Of a stretch of 64,000 nucleotides of DNA, positions 59,265 to 64,000 are shown one piece after another. The notes under the pieces were generated by a model. That model did not search any database. It was not told the DNA's origin and worked only from the letters and a program-made list of their open reading frames with translations. The position numbers were made by a program, and so were the translations under genes. This DNA is from UBA7672 sp034439955 (GTDB lineage: Bacteria; Pseudomonadota; Alphaproteobacteria; Caulobacterales; Hyphomonadaceae): positions 1-64,000 of the forward strand of contig JAWXBJ010000090.1 of NCBI GenBank assembly GCA_034439955.1, in the 5' to 3' direction. Positions within the stretch are counted from its first letter, which is position 1. Every line of letters starts with the position of its first letter.

Positions 59265-60029
59265 ATGGCGAGGCGCGACTACCAACAGTCCGGCGTCAGC
59301 GACGAGGACGACGCCTGGATCCGCTCTTTCGTGATCCACGAGGACGAGGCGCTCCTTGCGTTCAACAAACCAGCCGGACTGCCAGTGCAGACCCGCAATC
59401 CCGACGATCGCACTCTGGACAGCCTCCTCGCGGCGTTTGCAAAATCCAATGGCAAGCGTCCCCGGCTCGTCCACCGGCTGGACGCACAAACGTCCGGGGT
59501 CATCCTCGCCGGCAAGACCCAGCCAGCGGCGGCGGCGCTGAGCGCGGGGTTTGCGGGCCGGGACGTTCGGAAAACCTATCTCGCCGTGGTGTCCGGCGCG
59601 CCTCTGGCGCAGCATGGCGGTGACATCTCCATCGCCCTCGCGCGCTACCGGCCCAGGCCAGAGCTGGAGCTGATGCGGGCCGCGCGACCGGGTGACGGGA
59701 AGCCACAGGAGGCGCTGACGCGCTGGACGCTGCTCGCTTCGAACGGAATGCACCATCTGCTGTCGCTCGCTCCGGAAACGGGGCGCATGCACCAGATCCG
59801 GGCGCACCTGTCCTTGATGGGCCGTCCCATTCTCGGCGACCCGTATTACGGCGGCGCGACCACTTTGCGGGGCGAACCGGTCCAGCGGATGATGCTTCAT
59901 GCGGTACGGATCGCGGCCCCGCATCCCTCGGGCGGGCGGTTCGCTCTTTACGCCGCTCCGCCGCAGGATTTCGCGGCGGCGTTGACGATCGCGGAGCTCG
60001 ATCTGGCCACGCCGCCGGTACGGGGCTAA
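59265..60029 (+). CDS. RluA-family pseudouridine synthase
   Basis: A 254-residue synthase with the catalytic Asp in VHRLDAQTSGVILAGKT and the ETGRMHQIRAHL motif near residue 175. It lacks an N-terminal S4 domain, unlike the RluC gene 0.4 kb away, so it is a short RluA-type enzyme; TruC- or RluA-like specificity is possible. The ATG at 59265 follows the toxin stop by 1 bp. Confidence 0.88.
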   Translation: MARRDYQQSGVSDEDDAWIRSFVIHEDEALLAFNKPAGLPVQTRNPDDRTLDSLLAAFAKSNGKRPRLVHRLDAQTSGVILAGKTQPAAAALSAGFAGRDVRKTYLAVVSGAPLAQHGGDISIALARYRPRPELELMRAARPGDGKPQEALTRWTLLASNGMHHLLSLAPETGRMHQIRAHLSLMGRPILGDPYYGGATTLRGEPVQRMMLHAVRIAAPHPSGGRFALYAAPPQDFAAALTIAELDLATPPVRG

Positions 60030-60041
60030 GACACCCTCAGC

Positions 60042-60419
60042 ATGTTGAATTTCCTTGTTGTTGCGATAGGCGGGGCGGCGGGCGCCGTCGCGCGCTATGG
60101 CGTCAGCCTGGCGGTCGCGGGCCGGTCGGATGGCTGGCCCTGGCCGACCTTCGCCATCAATGTTTCCGGCAGCCTGTTGATCGGGGTGCTGGCCGGCTGG
60201 TTCGCGACGCGCCAGACGGACGGCGGGTCATGGGCGCTGCTGCTTGGGACCGGCGTGCTGGGCGGGTTCACGACATTCTCGGCCTATTCGCTCGAGACGG
60301 CGAAGATGATGGAACGCGCGGACTGGTGGGGAGCGTCAAGTTATTCACTGGGTTCGATCGCCGCCGGCCTCGCGGCGGCGCTTGCTGGACTGGCGATCGC
60401 CCGCCGGGCGTTCGCATGA
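60042..60419 (+). CDS. crcB: Fluoride ion transporter CrcB (Fluc)
   Basis: A 125-residue four-span membrane protein. Conserved parts: GGAAGAVARYGVS in TM1, TFAINVSGSLLIGVLAG in TM2, GGFTTFSAYSLET (the Phe box) in TM3. It exports fluoride as a dual-topology dimer. The gap upstream is only 12 bp, too short for a fluoride riboswitch, so regulation must be different. It overlaps rluC by 4 bp. Confidence 0.94.
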   Translation: MLNFLVVAIGGAAGAVARYGVSLAVAGRSDGWPWPTFAINVSGSLLIGVLAGWFATRQTDGGSWALLLGTGVLGGFTTFSAYSLETAKMMERADWWGASSYSLGSIAAGLAAALAGLAIARRAFA

Positions 60420-61447
60420 CCTGGAATGCTGGTCAGGTGGTCAATCTCCCGGTCGAGCCGGGCGAGGACGACACGCGTCTCGACCGGTGGCTGAAGCGGA
60501 AGTTCCACGGCCTCACCCAGGGACAGATCGAGAAGACGCTGCGCAAGGGCGAAATTCGCGTCGATGGCGCGCGGGCGAAGTCCAACACGCGGCTCAAGGC
60601 CGGGCAGACCGTGCGCGTGCCGCCAATGGCCTCGGCTGGCGATGCAGACGACCGGCCTCGACCCGAATCGGCCAGGATCAAATCCTCCGACGCCGACCTG
60701 ATGCGCACCCTCGTCATCTACGAGGATGACACGATTATCGCGCTCAACAAGCCTGCCGGGCTGGCGGTGCAGGGAGGGACGGGCACGACGCGGCATATCG
60801 ATGCGTTGTCCCGCGCACTCGTGCCGGACACCGCAGAAAAACCAAGACTGGTCCATCGCCTCGACCGCGAAACGACCGGAGTGCTGATCCTGGCCAAGAC
60901 GGTCGGCGCCGCCAACAAGCTGGGCGCGCTTTTTCGCGGGCGCGATCTGGAAAAGATCTACTGGGCGGTGACCATCGGCGTTCCCCATCCGCAGGATGGG
61001 GATGTTCGCGGCTGGATGATCAAGTCCGTCGGCCCGGGCGACGACAAGGAAAAGATGCGCGCCGCAGAGCAGGGCGAGAAAGGTTCGGTGCACGCCTCGA
61101 CCCAGTACACCGTCATCTCGAACGCCGGACAGAAAGCGGCCTGGGTCGGACTGAAGCCCGAGACGGGCCGCACCCACCAATTGCGCTTTCACATGGCGGG
61201 AATGGGCTGCGCCATCGTCGGGGACCGCAAATACACGTCCGACCGGCTGGTCCCCAGCGGACTTGCGGAGGGTCTCCATCTGCACGCCCGGGCCATTCGC
61301 TTGCCGCCTCTCAGCGAGTTCGGTCGCCCGGTCGAGATCGTGGCGGTGTTGCCGGCGCATATGGAGGCGACATTCGCTGCGCTGGGGTTCAACGCGAACC
61401 AGGCCGGAGACCCTTTCTTCCATTTGAGGAAGATCCGGCGCAGATGA
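60416..61447 (+). CDS. rluC: 23S rRNA pseudouridine synthase, RluC type
   Basis: A 343-residue enzyme: an N-terminal S4 RNA-binding domain (RLDRWLKRKFHGLTQGQIEK, KGEIRVDG), then the catalytic domain with Asp in VHRLDRETTGVLILAKT and ETGRTHQLRFHM. RluC modifies three sites of 23S rRNA. The ATG at 60416 overlaps crcB as ATGA. Confidence 0.92.
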   Translation: MTWNAGQVVNLPVEPGEDDTRLDRWLKRKFHGLTQGQIEKTLRKGEIRVDGARAKSNTRLKAGQTVRVPPMASAGDADDRPRPESARIKSSDADLMRTLVIYEDDTIIALNKPAGLAVQGGTGTTRHIDALSRALVPDTAEKPRLVHRLDRETTGVLILAKTVGAANKLGALFRGRDLEKIYWAVTIGVPHPQDGDVRGWMIKSVGPGDDKEKMRAAEQGEKGSVHASTQYTVISNAGQKAAWVGLKPETGRTHQLRFHMAGMGCAIVGDRKYTSDRLVPSGLAEGLHLHARAIRLPPLSEFGRPVEIVAVLPAHMEATFAALGFNANQAGDPFFHLRKIRRR

Positions 61448-61493
61448 CGCGAATTTCCGAGGATTGCGAAAACGTCACCGGGGAGAGTTGCGG

Positions 61494-62243
61494 TTGAAGG
61501 GCGTAAAGGGCGAGATTGACCAACGTCCGAAACGTTTCTACCGGACGGTGGACATTGCGCGGGCCGACCGCACATGGGCCGTGACGCTGGACGGTCGGGC
61601 GATCAAGACGCCCGCCAGGCATTCGCTGGTGTTGCCGACCCAGGCGCTGGCCGAGATCGTCGCCCAGGAATGGCGTCGGCAGGATGAGCGTATCGACCTT
61701 CAATCCATGTTCGCGACCCGCATGGCCAACGTCTCCATCGACCGCACGCCGGGTTGCAGGGGCGAACTGGCTGATGAAGCCGCGTCCTTCGCTGAGACGG
61801 ATCTCGTGTGTCACGTGGCGGAGGGACCGGCAGACTTGCGGCGCCTTCAGGAGATAGCCTGGACGCCGCTGCGGAACTGGGCCGCAGAAACGCTTGGAGT
61901 GCGCCTCGTCGTGGTTGAAGGCGTGATGGCGGCCAAACAGCCCCGGGATTCGCTTGAAGCCGTCCGGAACCACGCCGCTGGTCTGGACGATTTTCGATTG
62001 ACGGCGCTTGTTTACGGAGTGGCGCTGCTGGGATCGGCGGTGCTCGGTCTGGCCGCCGAACGCCGCCGTCTCACGGCGGTAGAGGCTCACGAGATGGGGC
62101 GAATCGACGAAGCTTTCCAGGCTGGATTATGGGGCGAGGACGACGAGGCGGTGCGCCGGACCCAACGCAGCCGGGATGAAGCTGCCGCGCTGGATCTGTG
62201 GTTTGATGGACTTGACCGTCCGGCTGAGGCCGCGCCCGGATAG
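61494..62243 (+). CDS. ATP12-family ATP synthase assembly chaperone
   Basis: A 249-residue ATP12 family protein: KRFYRTVDIARADRTWAVTL near the start, AEIVAQEWRRQDERIDLQSM, then a conserved LTALVYGVALLGSAVLGLA. Relatives help assemble the F1 alpha subunit. The probable start is TTG at 61494, since GGGGAGAG lies eight bases upstream; a further TTG at 61464 and a GTG at 61503 are alternatives. It follows rluC, as in many alphaproteobacteria. Confidence 0.87.
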   Translation: MKGVKGEIDQRPKRFYRTVDIARADRTWAVTLDGRAIKTPARHSLVLPTQALAEIVAQEWRRQDERIDLQSMFATRMANVSIDRTPGCRGELADEAASFAETDLVCHVAEGPADLRRLQEIAWTPLRNWAAETLGVRLVVVEGVMAAKQPRDSLEAVRNHAAGLDDFRLTALVYGVALLGSAVLGLAAERRRLTAVEAHEMGRIDEAFQAGLWGEDDEAVRRTQRSRDEAAALDLWFDGLDRPAEAAPG

Positions 62244-62274
62244 AGCCAGAGGACATTTCGGGATTCAACATGCG

Positions 62275-62922
62275 ATGAAGGTCCGCGCCATCATCATCTG
62301 TCTGCTGGTCGCCCTTGCGTCGGAGGCGTCCGCGCTGGCCCAGACCCGGCTCTTCAAGCGCGAGGACTATGAAACCTTTTTCGCGCCGGGACGGTTCAAG
62401 AGCCACGCCGCCTATTATGCCAGCCATGGCCTTCTGGAGATCGTCAAGAACCGATCGACCATCTTTGCCGGCCGTTACTTTCTCGAACAGACGATGCAGG
62501 CCCTGGACGTTTCGGCCAATTACGACACGCTGAGCGCCAACCCCTACTACAAGATCGAATCGCGCGGGGCGGAAGTGATGGTTTGGGACGACCGGCTGAA
62601 AGCCTATCTCTACGAATATTCCGCTGCGGATTTCGACGGCAACGCCTCAATCGTCTGGGAGTCCACGAACGACCAGATCGAAATCACACCTGACGATTCA
62701 AGCTCCGGCGACCTGCACGAATACTACCGCGCCGCTGACGTGAGGGCTTCGCAAGACGTCGATGCCCTGCATAGCCAGTATAGGCGCGACGTCGTCGGCG
62801 GGTGGAGCATGCAGTGCGGCTATATCAGGGACGATGAATGGGACGTCGAGTGCAAGGTGCTGCACCAGCCCACGCAGCGGCTTGAGCTCTATTACTACCG
62901 CAAGCTCGACCTGATCAGTTGA
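62275..62922 (+). CDS. Secreted protein of unknown function
   Basis: A 215-residue exported protein with a signal peptide (MKVRAIIICLLVALAS, cleavage likely after ALA). The mature part is acidic and Tyr-rich, with YYASHGLLEIVKNR, NPYYKIESRGAEVMVWDDR and a C-terminal VECKVLHQPTQRLELYYYRK that has two Cys (in MQCGY and VECK) able to form a disulfide. I do not recognise a family. The ATG at 62275 was preferred over earlier in-frame starts inside the ATP12 gene. Confidence 0.72.
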   Translation: MKVRAIIICLLVALASEASALAQTRLFKREDYETFFAPGRFKSHAAYYASHGLLEIVKNRSTIFAGRYFLEQTMQALDVSANYDTLSANPYYKIESRGAEVMVWDDRLKAYLYEYSAADFDGNASIVWESTNDQIEITPDDSSSGDLHEYYRAADVRASQDVDALHSQYRRDVVGGWSMQCGYIRDDEWDVECKVLHQPTQRLELYYYRKLDLIS

Positions 62923-62981
62923 GCTGCAAGCTGAAGGCGGTATTCAGGTCCGGTTCGGTCTGCGGGGTGCAGCCTGCCCTC

Positions 62982-63494
62982 ATGAGCAAGCAAAACCACT
63001 TCCTGAGGATGTCCGTCGCGGCGTTGGCAGCGGCGGCGTTTCTTTCCTCTCCCGTCGCGACCGCGCAAGGCGTTTTCTTGAAGGTTCAGTCGCCTCAGAA
63101 CAATGAACTTGCTGGCGGACCCGCCCGCCAGCCGCAGGACTGGCGCGGCGGTGGAGACGATGATCGCCGCTACGACGACGCGCAGCGGGGCGATGACGGG
63201 GACTGGCGCTACGGCGAGGACCGTCGCTATGGCGACGATGACTGGCGTGGCCGCCGCCGAGCGCCGGATTTCCAGACTGTGCAGGCGTCATGCTCGCGCG
63301 CGGCGATCCAGGAAGCATGGCGGACAAACGCCTATTCGGCGCAATACGACGGGGCGCCACGGCTTGTCGAAGGTCGGCGCGGCTATGAGCTCGTGGGCCG
63401 GGTCCGCGTTCATTCGCGCAAGGGCTACACGACTGGAGCGACCGTCTGCGAATTGCGAGGCAGCGACGCGGTGCGTTTCGAATATCTGCGGTAG
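62982..63494 (+). CDS. Secreted Asp/Arg/Trp-rich protein, unknown
   Basis: A 170-residue exported protein with a signal peptide ending ATA-Q. The middle (about residues 50-95) is low-complexity: repeated DWR and RRYDD-type motifs (DWRGGG, DWRYG, DWRGR). A C-terminal globular part starts QTVQASCSRAAIQEAWRT and contains two Cys. It starts at ATG 62982, 59 bp after the upstream secreted protein. No family recognised; the DWR motif echoes the RPDWRN repeats at 8059-8334. Confidence 0.68.
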   Translation: MSKQNHFLRMSVAALAAAAFLSSPVATAQGVFLKVQSPQNNELAGGPARQPQDWRGGGDDDRRYDDAQRGDDGDWRYGEDRRYGDDDWRGRRRAPDFQTVQASCSRAAIQEAWRTNAYSAQYDGAPRLVEGRRGYELVGRVRVHSRKGYTTGATVCELRGSDAVRFEYLR

Positions 63495-63536
63495 AACCGG
63501 ATCGCTTCAGGCGGATCTTCCATTGAAGCGAGAAAT

Positions 63537-64000
63537 TTAATCGAGGCCGGCGCGCTGCGCGCACGCATAAGAGAACCGCGCGAGCGGCGCGACCCGTCCC
63601 TCATTTTCCGCCGCTGCGGCGTTGGAGGCCGTGCCGTCGCGCACCCGCCCCACAATGCCTTGCAGAATGCCCGCGAGGCGAAAGGCGTTGTAGGCGAAAT
63701 AGTAGTCGAGCTCCGGCAGGCTGGATCGGCCCGTCAGCTCGCAATAGCGGTTCACGTATTCCTCGCGTGTCGGGATGCCCTTGGCTGCCTTGTCCTCGAC
63801 CTGCGCGAGCGAGGGACGTGTGGGGTCCGAAGAAGGTATTTCCCACGACATCAGGTGATAGGTGAAGTCGGCGAGGGGATCGCCTAGCGTCGATAGTTCC
63901 CAGTCGAGAACGGCGATCACGCGCGACTCGGTCGGGTGCAGAACCATGTTGTCGATGCGATAATCGCCATGGACAATGGTCGTGCGCTCATTTGGCGGAA
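63537..64000 (-). CDS. APH-fold phosphotransferase family protein, C-terminal part only
   Basis: The minus-strand frame continues past the window end, so only the C-terminal about 154 residues are seen. The catalytic Brenner motif IVHGDYRIDN (63948-63977) and the metal-binding DWELSTLGDPLAD identify an aminoglycoside phosphotransferase-like kinase; many with this motif belong to the ACAD10-like group next to acyl-CoA dehydrogenases. The ATG at 63947 is internal. The C-terminus ends AQRAGLD. Confidence 0.88.
   Translation of the reverse strand, partial: PPNERTTIVHGDYRIDNMVLHPTESRVIAVLDWELSTLGDPLADFTYHLMSWEIPSSDPTRPSLAQVEDKAAKGIPTREEYVNRYCELTGRSSLPELDYYFAYNAFRLAGILQGIVGRVRDGTASNAAAAENEGRVAPLARFSYACAQRAGLD

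Noticed and set aside
60030..60041. Fluoride riboswitch before crcB
   Set aside because: Only 12 bp separate crcB from the previous gene, too little for the riboswitch.

Overview
The window is a high-GC chromosomal segment of an alphaproteobacterium, probably from the Caulobacterales/Hyphomonadaceae neighbourhood. The evidence is the gene order SPOR-nagZ-scpA-scpB-tatABC-serS-surE-pcm, a complete ribosomal protein super-cluster, an ATP12-family protein, and promoters of the TTGAC-N17-TA(T/G)A type. No phage, insertion sequence, CRISPR array, rRNA or tRNA gene was seen. Most of the window is housekeeping, so I do not claim a wholly new system. The accessory parts are the first 6 kb, two small genes between nusG and rplK, a toxin-antitoxin pair, and several secreted proteins of unknown role.

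Positions 1-5910 hold a carbohydrate locus: a GMC flavoprotein, its gluconate-2-dehydrogenase-subunit-3-like partner, a DUF1080 lipoprotein (3-keto-disaccharide hydrolase family), an MFS transporter, a Tat-exported TIM-barrel isomerase-like lipoprotein, and the first codons of another gene cut by the window edge. This content matches 3-keto-glycoside pathways: oxidise a sugar at C3 in the periplasm, cleave the ketoglycoside, import and isomerise it. Positions 6136-9045 carry a FrnE-like thioredoxin-fold protein, a nitroreductase, a repeat-containing lipoprotein and an A-type iron-sulfur carrier.

Positions 9115-23160 are a conserved alphaproteobacterial run: dgt, a SPOR protein, nagZ, scpA, scpB, tatA, tatB, tatC, serS, an unknown gene, surE, pcm, an NlpD-like LysM/LytM lipoprotein, yajC and secD. 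Tight 4-bp overlaps (SPOR/nagZ/scpA, scpA/scpB by 4 bp, tatB/tatC) suggest translational coupling. secF does not follow secD, and argS is absent between dgt and the SPOR gene.

Positions 23368-55623 hold transcription and translation genes in several units: secE-nusG; rplK-rplA, ending in a perfect hairpin terminator; rplJ-rplL-rpoB-rpoC with a strong promoter and a possible attenuator; rpsL-rpsG-fusA-tuf, ending in a terminator; and the S10-spc-alpha cluster from rpsJ to rplQ, with an extra promoter before rpsM. Small non-ribosomal genes sit between nusG and rplK and between tuf and rpsJ.

Positions 55850-64000 hold a DegP/HtrA protease, rarA, a ParDE/RelE-type toxin-antitoxin pair, an RluA-family pseudouridine synthase, crcB, rluC, an ATP12-like chaperone, two secreted proteins of unknown function, and the C-terminal part of an APH-fold phosphotransferase running off the window.
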